From NCBI GenBank assembly GCA_016795425.1, contig JAEUHG010000103.1, positions 30,662 to 94,661 on the forward strand: 64,000 nucleotides of DNA, given 5' to 3'. Below are positions 16,961-36,304 of this stretch, in pieces. Position 1 is the stretch's first letter; every line of letters begins with the position of its first letter. The notes under the pieces were generated by a model. That model did no database searches, had not been told where the DNA came from, and saw only the letters and a program-made list of their open reading frames with translations. A program made the position numbers and the translations under genes. The stretch comes from Verrucomicrobiales bacterium. Lineage in GTDB: Bacteria > Verrucomicrobiota > Verrucomicrobiia > Limisphaerales > CAIMTB01.

Positions 16961-18037
16961 ATGGGCTCGCTCCGTTTCGCCATCGTCGGGTGCGGCGGTA
17001 TCACGCTGCAGAATCACCTTCCCGGGCTCGCCCTCTGTCCGGAGGTTCGAGTCACCGCCGTGTGCGACGCCGATCCGGCGACGCTGGATCGGGCGCGGCG
17101 CGAGACCGGCGCTGGAACGGCGTCCGCGGATTTCCACCAGGTCGTCACGCGCGATGATGTGGATGCGGTGATTATCGCGACGCCGAACTTCACCCATCCC
17201 GCGATTGCCCTTGAGGCGATCGCCCACGGCAAACATGTCCTGTGCGAGAAGCCGCTGGCATTGAACCAGGAGGATGCGTGGCTCATGGCGAAGGCGGCGG
17301 ATGCCGCTGGTGTGAGGAACATGACCGCGTTCACCTACCGGTTCGTGCCGGCGATGCGTTACCTCCATCATCTGGTCCAGCGCGGGGACCTCGGGCAGCC
17401 CTATCACTACCGCTCCTGCCGACTTCAAGACTGGGGCACGCGGAACCTGGGGTGGCGCCAACAAAAGGCCCTCGCCGGAACAGGGGAACTGGGCGACATG
17501 CTGAGCCACCGCATCGATTTTGCGCATCACCTGGTCGGACCGATGCGCCGGTTGGTGGCGAATCTCAAGAATCTGACCCCGGTGCGGGACGGGCGCCCGA
17601 ACGACACCGACGATTGGGTGGCGATCCTGGCGGAATTCCAATCGGGCGCCACGGCCGTGATGGAGAGTTCCAAGCTGGCCAGCGGCCGCAATGAAAGTTG
17701 GCGCAGTCTGGATTACGTCGAGATCAACGGCAGCGAAGCCACGTTCGAATTCACCACCGGTCGGTGGGACAGTCTTCAGTCCGGAAGAAAGGGAGGCCCC
17801 GGTCTCACCGCGCTGCCGGTTCCACGGGAGTTCTGGGTCTGGCCGGGATCAACGCGGGATCCCTCGCAAGGCGATCCGCTGGTCGCCTTCCGTTATGACC
17901 AGGCCGTGGAGTTCGTGAATGCGATTCGCGAGCAGCGCGCGTGCGCGGTGACCTTCGCGGACGGCGCGCGCGCGCAGGCCGTGATGGACGCCGCCCTTGC
18001 ATCGGCCAGCGCCGGGGGATGGGTGGACTTGCGCTAG
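16961..18037 (+). CDS. Gfo/Idh/MocA family oxidoreductase (cytoplasmic)
   Basis: A 358-residue NAD(P)-dependent dehydrogenase-like protein. The N-terminal Rossmann domain has FAIVGCGGITLQNHLPGL and ATPNFTHPAIALEAIAHGKH, followed by VLCEKPLALN with the family's catalytic EKP lysine near residue 95. The C-terminal alpha/beta domain includes NMTAFTYRFVPAMRYL and GELGDMLSHRIDFAHHL, with the DMLSH stretch carrying the usual D/H pair. Members oxidise or reduce sugars, inositols and similar substrates. There is no signal peptide, unlike the paralogue at 49409. The open frame begins at 16823 within the previous gene, but ATG 16961 starts directly before the Rossmann fold. Confidence 0.88.
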   Translation: MGSLRFAIVGCGGITLQNHLPGLALCPEVRVTAVCDADPATLDRARRETGAGTASADFHQVVTRDDVDAVIIATPNFTHPAIALEAIAHGKHVLCEKPLALNQEDAWLMAKAADAAGVRNMTAFTYRFVPAMRYLHHLVQRGDLGQPYHYRSCRLQDWGTRNLGWRQQKALAGTGELGDMLSHRIDFAHHLVGPMRRLVANLKNLTPVRDGRPNDTDDWVAILAEFQSGATAVMESSKLASGRNESWRSLDYVEINGSEATFEFTTGRWDSLQSGRKGGPGLTALPVPREFWVWPGSTRDPSQGDPLVAFRYDQAVEFVNAIREQRACAVTFADGARAQAVMDAALASASAGGWVDLR

Positions 18038-18062
18038 GTTCCCGGGCGGGAGGGTGAGGGAC

Positions 18063-20714
18063 TCAGACGAGTTGTTGTTTGCCGCCGTCGTGACCTTGAC
18101 CGTCGAGGTCGATGAGAATCTCGCGCGGTTCGGCGCCGCGGGCAGGTCCAATGACACCGCGCTCCTCCAGAATGTCCATCATGCGGGCCGCGCGGCCGTA
18201 GCCAATCTTGAGGCGGCGCTGGAGCAGGGACGTGCTGGCCTTGCCTTCGCTGCGGATGACTTCGATGCAATCCTCCACCAGGGTTTCGTCCTCCTCGCTG
18301 CTCTCGCCGTCGAGTTCGCGCACGGGCTTTTGCAGCTGCTGGTGGATTTCGATCTCGTAGCTGGGCTTTCCCTGTTTGGCGATGAAATCGACGATCGACT
18401 GGATTTCCTGATCGGTGACCAGGGCGCCCTGGGCGCGGATGAGGCGACCCGACCCCGGTGGGAGATACAGCATGTCGCCTTTGCCGAGCAGTTTGTCGGC
18501 GCCCATCTGGTCAAGAATGGTCCGTGAATCCACCTTGCTCGCCACCTGGAAGGCGATGCGGGCGGGGATGTTGGCTTTGATGACGCCGGTAATGACGTCG
18601 ACCGAGGGGCGCTGCGTGGCAACGATGCAGTGGATGCCGGCGGCGCGAGCCATCTGGGTGATGCGGGCGATGGCCATCTCGACATCCGCCGGGGCCACCA
18701 GCATGAGGTCGGCCAACTCGTCGATGATGACGACGATATAACTGAGCTTGTCGGGAATGACGATGTCCTCGTCCTGGGCTGTGACCATCTCCTCGTCGAG
18801 TTCGACGGCGAATCCTTCCTGGCTGGCTTCGATCTTCTCCTTGGTGGCGGACAGGGGCAGTTCCTGCTGGGGCGAAGGCGGGGGCGGGGTCTTGGGGCGT
18901 TCGTTGAACGCCTTGATATTGCGGACACCGACCTTGGCGAAGATCTGATACCGCTTCTCCATTTCATTCACCACCCAACGCAAGGCCAGCACCACTTTCT
19001 TGGGGTCCGTGACGACCGGGACCACCAGGTGCGGCAAAACATTGTACTGCTGGAGTTCGACCACTTTGGGGTCGATCATGACGAAACGGAGTTGGTCGGG
19101 TGCGAATCGGTAGAGGAGCGAGGCGATGATGCAGTTGATGCACACCGATTTTCCCGACCCGGTGCTGCCGGCGATCAGGAGGTGGGGCATGTCGGCGAGG
19201 TCCGCGATCATCGGATGCCCGTACACGTCCTTACCCAGAGCGAGCGGAATGCGGGCTTTGGTACGGGTCCATTCCTCGGACTCCAGCAGGTCGCGCATGA
19301 TGACCTTGGTCTTCACCGAGTTGGGAACCTCGATGCCAACGGAGCTTTTTCCCGGGACGGGTGCCAGGATGTGGATGCGCTCCGCTTTGAGGGCCGCGGC
19401 AATGTTGTTGGTAAGGGCCGTGATACGTTCCAGCTTGATGCCGGGCGAGGGATGCAGTTCGTAGCGTGTGATCGTGGGGCCCTTGGTGATGTCTCCCAGG
19501 GCGACTTCGATGCCGAACTGCGCCAAGGTCTGCTGCATCAACCGCGCGTTGGCGATGAGTTCCTCCTTCGATTCGGTCGGCTGAATCGTGAGATCCGGAG
19601 ACTGAAGCAGGGAGAGGGGCGGCAGTTGGTAATTGCCAATGGCCGGCGCGGACGCGACCGCGAGTTTTCTGCGGGGATTGACCATCCGGCCACGAAGCGG
19701 AACAGGAAGCGTCGGTTCGTCATCGTCGACCTCGTCCGATCCGGCCTTCGCATCTTCGCCTGTCTTCTTGGCGTCGGATTTCGCGCTCGCCGACGCGGGG
19801 GATGCGGCGGCGATTTCGTTGGCGGTGATGACTTCGCCCTCCAAATCCTCCGGCGGTTCGGGTGCGGGAGGTGCTTTGGAGGATTTGCCGCCCGGGCTGG
19901 CCGGCTTGACCTGGGGCACGCTGAGGTCGCGCACCGTCGGTTCGGGCACTGGTTTCAGGTCGGGGCCGACGCCCGGAGGCGGCGGCGGTGTCCGAAGTTC
20001 CTCGGCGGAAACCGATGTGACGCCGCTTCCTTTGGCGGGTTTCTCCGAGGCGGGACGCTCGCGGTCGACCATTTCCTGCAAGCGCCGCGCTTCCTTCTCC
20101 AGTTGCTGGGCCTTCTTTTGCAGTCGGAGTTCCTCGTCGAGGGCTGCTTCGGCCGCCTCCCGTCGGCGCTGCCACCAATCGCGGATCCAGTCGAACAATT
20201 GAAAGTCCGACATGCCCAGCAGACTGAGCAGGTAAAGCAGGAGGAAGGCGGCCATGGAGCCGGCGTAACCGATGAAACGAAACAGGTACTGATTGAGCAG
20301 GTTTCCCAGGAGTCCGCCCGCGAGGTCACCACCGAGCACCTGACCGATGAACCGCGCATTGAGGTCGAAGAATCCCGCGGTCACCACTACCAGCAGCACC
20401 AACCAGATCCAGCGTCGGCGCGCGAAAGCGAATGCCTCGGCGAGGCAGCCGAGGCCGTAAATCAGCACCCCGACCGGCAGCAAAAAGGCGCTGGCGCCGA
20501 AGAAGAAGAACGACAGGTCCCCCCACCAGGCGCCGATGGGCCCGATCCAGTTGTGCGCCGGATCGTTGGGGCGCGCGGTATTGGCGCGGAGGTCGAGCCG
20601 ATCATAGGACAGCAGCGAGAGCAGCCAGACCATGGCGATCGCCACCAGGACCAGGCCGATCCAGTCACGTCGACCGCGATTGAGGGAAGATTCGTTGGCC
20701 ACCTGCCTTGCCAT
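18063..20714 (-). CDS. ftsK: DNA translocase FtsK/SpoIIIE
   Basis: FtsK is a septum-located DNA pump that clears and aligns chromosome termini during division. The 883-residue protein begins with four hydrophobic segments in residues about 18-165, then a Pro/charged linker (about 190-370) with a coiled-coil-like stretch of Glu/Arg/Gln. The motor has the Walker A AGSTGSGKSVCINC near 513, the Walker B YIVVIIDELADL near 658, and the sensor QRPSVDVITGVIKANIPARI. The C-terminal gamma winged helix has LLQRRLKIGYGRAARMMDIL, which reads KOPS DNA. The frame is open far upstream to 22070, but that part lies opposite the YihY gene. The ATG at 20714 gives the membrane domain; the two genes diverge from a 99-base gap. 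Confidence 0.95.
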   Translation of the reverse strand: MARQVANESSLNRGRRDWIGLVLVAIAMVWLLSLLSYDRLDLRANTARPNDPAHNWIGPIGAWWGDLSFFFFGASAFLLPVGVLIYGLGCLAEAFAFARRRWIWLVLLVVVTAGFFDLNARFIGQVLGGDLAGGLLGNLLNQYLFRFIGYAGSMAAFLLLYLLSLLGMSDFQLFDWIRDWWQRRREAAEAALDEELRLQKKAQQLEKEARRLQEMVDRERPASEKPAKGSGVTSVSAEELRTPPPPPGVGPDLKPVPEPTVRDLSVPQVKPASPGGKSSKAPPAPEPPEDLEGEVITANEIAAASPASASAKSDAKKTGEDAKAGSDEVDDDEPTLPVPLRGRMVNPRRKLAVASAPAIGNYQLPPLSLLQSPDLTIQPTESKEELIANARLMQQTLAQFGIEVALGDITKGPTITRYELHPSPGIKLERITALTNNIAAALKAERIHILAPVPGKSSVGIEVPNSVKTKVIMRDLLESEEWTRTKARIPLALGKDVYGHPMIADLADMPHLLIAGSTGSGKSVCINCIIASLLYRFAPDQLRFVMIDPKVVELQQYNVLPHLVVPVVTDPKKVVLALRWVVNEMEKRYQIFAKVGVRNIKAFNERPKTPPPPSPQQELPLSATKEKIEASQEGFAVELDEEMVTAQDEDIVIPDKLSYIVVIIDELADLMLVAPADVEMAIARITQMARAAGIHCIVATQRPSVDVITGVIKANIPARIAFQVASKVDSRTILDQMGADKLLGKGDMLYLPPGSGRLIRAQGALVTDQEIQSIVDFIAKQGKPSYEIEIHQQLQKPVRELDGESSEEDETLVEDCIEVIRSEGKASTSLLQRRLKIGYGRAARMMDILEERGVIGPARGAEPREILIDLDGQGHDGGKQQLV

Positions 20715-20813
20715 GAGGGAAGCACGATAGCAGCCGGGACGGCGGCGGTCACGTTCGGATGCGCTGGGGAGTGGGAAGACTGGCTGGTCTTGGGCTGGGA
20801 TTTCGGATAGGGC

Positions 20814-22178
20814 ATGCCTGTGCTTCGCCAGTTGCAACAGACGGTTCGATCGATCCTCTTCGAGGAGGAACCCGGTGAGTTGGCGAGGTGGTCCCGCTTC
20901 AGCCGGGTGGCCCGTTTTTGGGTCATGGTGGGGCAGGCCTTCGCCCGGAACCGTTGCCCGGTGCGGGCGACCGCGTTGGCGTACTCGTCGCTTCTGGCGT
21001 TCGTGCCGTTGCTGGCCGTGGTGATCGGCATCTCGACCAGTCTGCTGAAAAAGGACGCGGACAAGATCGGGGTTTGGATCACGGACGCTGTGTTCCGCGT
21101 GGCGCCGCAGCTGAAGAACAGCGAGGAGTTCGGATTGAAGCTGGGCAATTTGACCTCGGAGATCAATGCGATGATCTCGAATGTGCACAGCGGGGCACTG
21201 GGGACGACCGGTGTGATCGCCTTGCTCACCATGATCCTCTTCATGCTGGCGAGGGTGGAGGAGACCCTGAACGATATCTGGGGAGTGATGCGGGGGCGGT
21301 CGTGGTATGCGCGGTTGGTGAACTACTGGGCGGCGATCAGCCTGGGACCGATCATCATGTTCACCGCCATCGGGTTCACCGCCACGTTGCGTCTTCCTCA
21401 AACCGAGGCCTGGCTGGGCAGCCAGGGAATCCTGGGGCCGTTCCTGGTGGGGTTGGTACAGGTGCCCGTGCTGGGCGCGGCTTGCGCTCTCTTCTACGGC
21501 CTCATGCCGAACACGAAGGTGCAATGGCAGGCGGCTGCGGTGGGCGGGTTGACCGCCGGATTCCTGTGGTATCTGAACAACACCCTGAGTTCGCAGTTCG
21601 TATCTCAAGTGACCCGCGACAAGGCGATCTATGGGCCGGTGGCGGTGATCCCGGTGTTCATGGTGGGGCTTTACTTCTTCTGGATGCTGCTGCTGTTCGG
21701 GGCTCAGACGGCGTATACGTTTCAAAACCGCAAGAGCTACCTCGCCATGCGGCAGGTGAATCGGGTGCACCAGGACGGGCGTGAGTTGGTGGCGGTGCGG
21801 ATCATGGTGGCGGCTTCGGAGGCGTTCCTGGCAGGACGCCCCGCGCCGTCGATCGCGGCGCTCGCCGATCGGCTCGAGGTTCCCGGCCAATTGATCAGCC
21901 AGATCACCGGAACTCTTTTGAAGACGCAGCTGCTGGTGGAAGTGAGCCAGGCGGAGACCGGTTATTTTCCAACGCGTCCCCCCGAATCGATCAAGGTTTC
22001 CGATGTGCTGCGCGCGATGCGCCGGGGGGTTGGGAGTCGGATGCCGACGCGGCGGGACGCCGGGCGACAATCCGTGGAGCGGGAATTGTCAGCTGTGGCG
22101 GTGGCTGAGGAAGTCGCGGGCGCGCGTTCATTGGCGGAGTTGGTCCGGGAAGCTGGAGCGGAAAGCAAAACGATCTGA
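20814..22178 (+). CDS. YihY/BrkB (virulence factor BrkB) family membrane protein
   Basis: A 454-residue integral membrane protein of the YihY/BrkB family, sometimes annotated as RNase BN by error. Its cellular role is not settled. It shows about six hydrophobic segments between residues 40 and 290 and typical family stretches RCPVRATALAYSSLLAFVPL, ARVEETLNDIWG and GGLTAGFLWYLNN. The C-terminal 130 residues are soluble, with SIAALADRLEVPGQLISQIT resembling a winged-helix or HTH-like module found in some members, followed by an acidic/basic tail. It diverges from ftsK. Confidence 0.88.
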   Translation: MPVLRQLQQTVRSILFEEEPGELARWSRFSRVARFWVMVGQAFARNRCPVRATALAYSSLLAFVPLLAVVIGISTSLLKKDADKIGVWITDAVFRVAPQLKNSEEFGLKLGNLTSEINAMISNVHSGALGTTGVIALLTMILFMLARVEETLNDIWGVMRGRSWYARLVNYWAAISLGPIIMFTAIGFTATLRLPQTEAWLGSQGILGPFLVGLVQVPVLGAACALFYGLMPNTKVQWQAAAVGGLTAGFLWYLNNTLSSQFVSQVTRDKAIYGPVAVIPVFMVGLYFFWMLLLFGAQTAYTFQNRKSYLAMRQVNRVHQDGRELVAVRIMVAASEAFLAGRPAPSIAALADRLEVPGQLISQITGTLLKTQLLVEVSQAETGYFPTRPPESIKVSDVLRAMRRGVGSRMPTRRDAGRQSVERELSAVAVAEEVAGARSLAELVREAGAESKTI

Positions 22179-22315
22179 GGGTGAGGAATCCACCGGTCAG
22201 GCGTGGATATCACGCAATGCGCGTGAGACTCGCGCCGATTTCAGCGGGAAAGGGAAATCCCGAGGCGAAAACGGGGTGGCACCTGACCTGCTAGAATGGT
22301 TGACGGTAAAATCCG

Positions 22316-22344
22316 TTGACACCTCGATGGGTGTCTCCTACAAA
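22316..22344 (+). promoter_or_regulatory. Sigma-70-type promoter of the pseudopilin at 22374
   Basis: TTGACA at 22316-22321 matches the -35 consensus exactly. After a 17-base spacer comes TACAAA at 22339-22344, a four-of-six match to the -10 element. Transcription would start near 22351, giving a 5' leader of about 23 bases before the ATG at 22374. It is the best-looking vegetative promoter in the window. Confidence 0.7.
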
Positions 22345-22373
22345 CGCCCGCACCGCTTAACCCACAACAGCAC

Positions 22374-23117
22374 ATGAAATCATTCAGTCAGCGCGCAAAG
22401 CGCGCCTTCACTCTGATCGAGCTCCTGGTCGTCATTGCCATTATCGCGATTTTGGCCAGCATGCTCCTGCCCGCGTTGGCGAAGGCCAAGGCCAAAGCGG
22501 TCCGCATCAAATGCGTCAACGGTCTGAAGCAGATCGGTGTCGCGTTCCGCGTGTTCGCCACGGACAACGGCGATCGTTACCCGATGAACGTGGCCACGAA
22601 CGAAGGTGGCTCGGCCGATTTCGTTCCGACGACCGGCAATGCCGACGCGAATATCTGGCGGCACTTCTGGGTGATGTCGAACGAACTCACCACGCCCCGC
22701 ATCCTGATCTGCGCCTCGGACAGCGGCCGCTACGAAGCGACCAACTGGAACGACATGGCGAATCAGACCGGCACCACCAAGGGCAAGAACGCCTCGATCA
22801 GCTACGGCATTGGCCTTGGCGCTGACGAGACCCGCCCGCAGATGTTGCTCGCCGCCGATCGTTCGATCACGGCGCCCGACGCCCCTGGCAAGTTCGAGTT
22901 CAACAAGAACACGGCCCAATACGGCAAGTTCGGCACCAACGTGACCCAGCTCAAGACCATGAAGTGGGATGAGAAGGGCCTCCACCAGAACGCCGGCAAC
23001 GCCGCGTTGTCGGATGGTTCCGTTCAGCAGCTCACCGGCGCTCGCCTGCGTGAGACGCTCCAGAACTCGGGCGACAACGACAACCTGTACTCGCAGCCCG
23101 GCAAGAATAACAACTAA
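22374..23117 (+). CDS. Pseudopilin-like protein with H-x9-DG-type C-terminus
   Basis: A 247-residue protein with a type IV prepilin signal: short basic leader [11 protein letters not shown], then [20 protein letters not shown]. The cleavage-site residue is Ala rather than Gly, a known tolerated variant. Next come [20 protein letters not shown] and a globular domain ending in [18 protein letters not shown], where LH-x9-DG is the family hallmark. The gene is bracketed by a strong sigma-70-type promoter and an intrinsic terminator, so it is a single-gene, probably highly expressed unit. It is a paralogue of the gene at 10323. No other secretion genes are near. It could be a structural subunit of a type II-like pseudopilus; that is inference. 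No Shine-Dalgarno sequence is seen. Confidence 0.87.
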   Translation: MKSFSQRAKRAFTLIELLVVIAIIAILASMLLPALAKAKAKAVRIKCVNGLKQIGVAFRVFATDNGDRYPMNVATNEGGSADFVPTTGNADANIWRHFWVMSNELTTPRILICASDSGRYEATNWNDMANQTGTTKGKNASISYGIGLGADETRPQMLLAADRSITAPDAPGKFEFNKNTAQYGKFGTNVTQLKTMKWDEKGLHQNAGNAALSDGSVQQLTGARLRETLQNSGDNDNLYSQPGKNNN

Positions 23118-23144
23118 CCTCGGTTAGTTTCATTCTCCTGATTT

Positions 23145-23178
23145 GGGCGCTCCGGTCTCCGGAGCGCCCCTTTTTTTT
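23145..23178 (+). terminator. Intrinsic terminator of the pseudopilin gene
   Basis: GGGCGCTCCGG at 23145-23155 pairs perfectly with CCGGAGCGCCC at 23159-23169 over a three-base loop (TCT), followed by C and eight Ts. It is 27 bases after the stop codon. Confidence 0.92.
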
Positions 23179-23282
23179 GTCCGATGATCCAACGCATTCG
23201 GGAGGTGGGAACCACGCATGGCATCGCTCCCGCCATCGGCATGTCGCGGCTCTTGCGGTGTGGATTTCCCGTGTCATGAGAA

Positions 23283-33641
<10,359 letters not shown>

Positions 33642-33779
33642 GGTGCGAATCGGCGCGCCACAGGAAGAGCCCTGGTTGCGCCGACAATCGTCCCAGGTAT
33701 GAAACGGCTCAGCAGAGCTTGAGCCTTAGCTGTAAAGTAAGGGAATGCGGTTTAGCCGTCGTCGGTTTTGGGGTCGGAT

Positions 33780-33818
33780 GGGGAAAACAGAACGGCCCGC
33801 GGAATTTCCGCGGGCCGT
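33780..33818 (-). terminator. Intrinsic terminator of the nonaheme cytochrome gene
   Basis: A 12-bp perfect stem (33792-33803 paired with 33807-33818, three-base loop) lies 64 bases downstream of the minus-strand cytochrome stop. In the minus direction it is followed by TTCTGTTTTCCCC. It separates the cytochrome gene from the histidine kinase downstream. Confidence 0.8.
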
Positions 33819-33881
33819 GGGTGGAGGGCGTGGGTCTTTGGGACGGCCAGGTGGGTGGTGCCAAGCCGGCCCCACCGCGCG

Positions 33882-35618
33882 TTATTCAGCCAGTTTGGCT
33901 TCGACGAGCTTCTTCGACTCGTTCAGGACGCCGGTGGAGAACCGGCCGTTGTGTACGCCATAGCTGCCGTCGTGCTCCACCATGTAGAGCAGGAAACGAC
34001 TCTTCTTGATCTCGTCGGGGATCAACGTCTGTTCGGACGAAGTCGGTCCCGCGACGGTGGTGCCGTTGGTGGGGGTGCTCAATTGGCCAACAGAGGAGAA
34101 TTCCCATGCCAATTTGCCGTACTTGGCGCGGAGCGGCTCCGGAGACTTGGTCTCGCCCCACTTGTCCAGCAGCGCTTTGACCGCGGCAATCGATTCCTTG
34201 GTGTTGCGTTGGCGGAAGGTGACAAAGGCCTCCGCCTCTTCAACCGTATGGCACGGCACGCAGTTTTCCGGCAGCGGCTTGAAGCTGTGGCCGGTGTAGA
34301 CCGGATCTTCTTCCGAGGGATTCTCGGCCCCGTGTCCGTGGGTGTGGCAATGCGTGCATTGCTTGGTGATTTCGCGATGCGACGATTGGGGGAGCGCGCT
34401 CAGATCCACGCCGACGACCGCAGCGTTGCCGATGTTGCCGATCAACATGTTGTACTGCGGCGAATGATGGGGCGGACGTCCTGCGCTGCTCCAAGCGGCG
34501 CCGCGCTGATTATGGCACTGGGCGCAGATGTTGACATCGACCTGGTATTGCAAGGTGAAGTTGGTGTTGGTCGAAGTGGAGTAGGAGAAGAAGTTGGTGG
34601 AATACGGCGGATTGCGAAGCTGGGCGCCGTAGGGTGTCTTCTCGTGTGCAGTATGGCAGACCGTGCAGGTCATCGGCGTGTTCGCGGCCACATCACCGCT
34701 GGGCATCGCCGGGAGATCGACGGGCGGCGTGGCCTCGGCGCCGTTGAGCATGGCCAGGCGGACACCGCCAGAATGGCACGCGCCGCAAGCCCGCATGCGT
34801 GCCTGCCCGGCGACGATGTTGGTGTTCATGAAACCGGTGACCAACTCGGGGTGCACCCGGCTGTGTCCCGCTTCCAGCCACTCGTCATAGGTCGGATGAT
34901 GGAAATCCGTGTGGCAACCGCCGCAGACCATGGAGGCCGCGCTGACTACCGGCCGCGCCGCGAGATCGCCGGGATCCGCGACATGGGCGCCTCCCGGGCC
35001 ATGGCAGTTTTCGCATTGGACCCCGCCCAGAAGCGGCGTTGCCGCTTCGCTCACGAATCCACCGGGCAACCCGTACCCGACTGTGTGACAAGGCAGGCAA
35101 CGCGCGTTACCGACCTGGCCGATCCGTTTCAGCGTGTCGAGTGCGTGGGCGTGAGCCGTGTCGGCAACACCGTTGTGCGCCTTCGGATGGCAGCCGCGGC
35201 AGGTGCTTTCGCTGAGATAGACCGGTGGCGGAGCTTGCACGCGGAAAAACGCGTTGCCGTCCGGGACCGAAAGAAGCAGGGATTGCTCGGTGGTTTGGTC
35301 GCCGACAGCGGTCCAGGGCGCCCCTTGCAGGTCGCTGCTCGACTGGACTTTATAAGGGCCGGTCAGGCCGCTCCAGCGCAGGAGCAGTTGATCACCGGTA
35401 TCGGTCTTCGACTTGGTGATCGACGTGACCGTGGGGCGCGGATCGACACCTCCCGCCCAGGGGTGATGGACTTTGGAGTTGGCAGGGACGGGTTCCTTGT
35501 GCGGAGCGCCGGTCGAAGGGGCCTCCGAGGCTCGAACGACAAACGGGACCAGCGCGGCCAAGATCAACCACGTGCGCCTGAACGAGGGGCGAGCGACAGC
35601 GGGGTTTGGGGATCTCAT
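33882..35618 (-). CDS. Nonaheme c-type cytochrome, exported
   Basis: A 578-residue exported protein with nine CxxCH haem-binding motifs in order: CRGCH, CLPCH, CENCH, CGGCH, CGACH, CTVCH, CAQCH, CTHCH and CVPCH. A signal peptide is plausible (FRRTWLILAALVPFVVRASEA). Before the haem region, residues about 50-125 form a beta-rich module (QLLLRWSGLTGPYKVQSSSD, a fibronectin/Ig-like pattern). The tail contains MVEHDGSYGVHNGRFSTGVL, a stretch frequently found at the end of multiheme cytochromes with a nitrite-reductase-like C-terminus. No known catalytic site can be assigned. I chose ATG 35618 over an in-frame TTG at 35660. It is separated from the other cytochrome genes by a terminator at 36247-36279 and is followed by its own terminator. 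It may be a periplasmic or surface electron carrier. Confidence 0.85.
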   Translation of the reverse strand: MRSPNPAVARPSFRRTWLILAALVPFVVRASEAPSTGAPHKEPVPANSKVHHPWAGGVDPRPTVTSITKSKTDTGDQLLLRWSGLTGPYKVQSSSDLQGAPWTAVGDQTTEQSLLLSVPDGNAFFRVQAPPPVYLSESTCRGCHPKAHNGVADTAHAHALDTLKRIGQVGNARCLPCHTVGYGLPGGFVSEAATPLLGGVQCENCHGPGGAHVADPGDLAARPVVSAASMVCGGCHTDFHHPTYDEWLEAGHSRVHPELVTGFMNTNIVAGQARMRACGACHSGGVRLAMLNGAEATPPVDLPAMPSGDVAANTPMTCTVCHTAHEKTPYGAQLRNPPYSTNFFSYSTSTNTNFTLQYQVDVNICAQCHNQRGAAWSSAGRPPHHSPQYNMLIGNIGNAAVVGVDLSALPQSSHREITKQCTHCHTHGHGAENPSEEDPVYTGHSFKPLPENCVPCHTVEEAEAFVTFRQRNTKESIAAVKALLDKWGETKSPEPLRAKYGKLAWEFSSVGQLSTPTNGTTVAGPTSSEQTLIPDEIKKSRFLLYMVEHDGSYGVHNGRFSTGVLNESKKLVEAKLAE

Positions 35619-35730
35619 AGGTCTGGATGGGGCTTTCACGCCACCGCCGTGGGCGGGCAATACCTGAAGGCGACTCGGAGTACGACGACCATGCTCGCTT
35701 CCGGGTCCGCTTTCGGGCCGGTGGCCACCA

Positions 35731-35961
35731 TTAGAAAAACATATCCTCTAACGCTGTGGCGAGAAATTCTGCTGCACAATTCTTGGCCTCGGAGGACAAA
35801 AAACGGTGAGACATTCGGCTTAGGTAAGCCGGCGTTGGTTCGCGAATCAGCACCACGAACCGCGCGGAGCCCAAGCCCGGTCGGACCGCGACGTGGGATT
35901 CGGCGTCTGCCATTTCATGGGTAGCAAAGTTTTCCAAAGTCAGGACACGTATTGCGGCCAT
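35731..35961 (-). CDS. Doubtful short open frame in the cytochrome spacer
   Basis: A 76-residue frame reading MAAIRVLTLENFATHEMADA at the start and FLATALEDMFF at the end. I recognise no family. It has a less GC-rich third-position pattern than its neighbours and no Shine-Dalgarno site. It lies directly next to a cluster of GC-rich hairpins (36017-36165), so it could belong to a dispersed repeat rather than being a gene. Confidence 0.25.
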   Translation of the reverse strand: MAAIRVLTLENFATHEMADAESHVAVRPGLGSARFVVLIREPTPAYLSRMSHRFLSSEAKNCAAEFLATALEDMFF

Positions 35962-36016
35962 GAACCGATCCGACCTCGGTATCGGTTTCGGACCCGGCCA
36001 ACGGCCGGGAATTCCT

Positions 36017-36165
36017 CGGCCCGGCACAACGGGCCGGGTCGATCGGTTCCCATTGGATGGCCGGCCTGAAGGGACGGTATAGGCACCCTTCAGGCGCCAT
36101 GATAACTGAATGCCGAATACCCAGGCCGATGGCCTGGGCTAACGAATGCCGGCCCGTTGGGCCGG
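36017..36165. repeat. Cluster of four GC-rich hairpins (REP-like)
   Basis: Four separate inverted repeats lie within 150 bases: CGGCCCG/CGGGCCG at 36017-36036; GCCTGAAGGG/CCCTTCAGGC at 36064-36095 with a 12-base loop; CCCAGGCC/GGCCTGGG at 36120-36138 with loop GAT; CCGGCCC/GGGCCGG at 36149-36165 with loop GTT. No gene is supported across them. The surrounding gene-free stretch runs from 35619 to 36246 and otherwise holds only the doubtful frame at 35731-35961. Such strings of palindromes resemble repetitive extragenic palindrome (REP/BIME) elements; genome-wide copies are not visible here. Confidence 0.6.
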
Positions 36166-36235
36166 GAGGGAGATCACCTGACAAGACGATGGTCCGCCCT
36201 CCCTTGGATCTGTGGTTCATGGAGAGACGGGTTTC

Positions 36236-36279
36236 CGCCGGAAAGCAAAGGCCCGAATCCTCGCGGGATTCGGGCCTTT
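36236..36279 (-). terminator. Intrinsic terminator of the NapC/MtrB cytochrome operon
   Basis: A 14-bp perfect stem (AAAGGCCCGAATCC at 36247-36260 with GGATTCGGGCCTTT at 36266-36279, five-base loop) lies 25 bases beyond the minus-strand stop at 36305. In the minus direction it ends TTTGCTTTCC. It indicates that the four genes upstream end here and that the nonaheme gene is transcribed separately. Confidence 0.85.
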
Positions 36280-36304
36280 CCGTCGGAGCGATCGTGGGTG
36301 TCGG

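Noticed and set aside
18630..20810. 726-codon open frame on the plus strand
   Set aside because: It lies entirely opposite ftsK, whose motor motifs are unmistakable. Its translation is His/Asp/Gly/Arg-rich with no domain pattern, as expected of an antisense shadow in GC-rich DNA.
20715..22070. 450-residue N-terminal extension of ftsK
   Set aside because: It is antisense to the YihY gene and is rich in His, Arg, Pro and Gln. ATG 20714 gives the normal FtsK membrane domain.
35619..36246. Possible insertion sequence between cytochrome genes
   Set aside because: No transposase frame, no terminal inverted repeats bounding the region and no target duplication were found; only hairpins and a doubtful short frame are visible.
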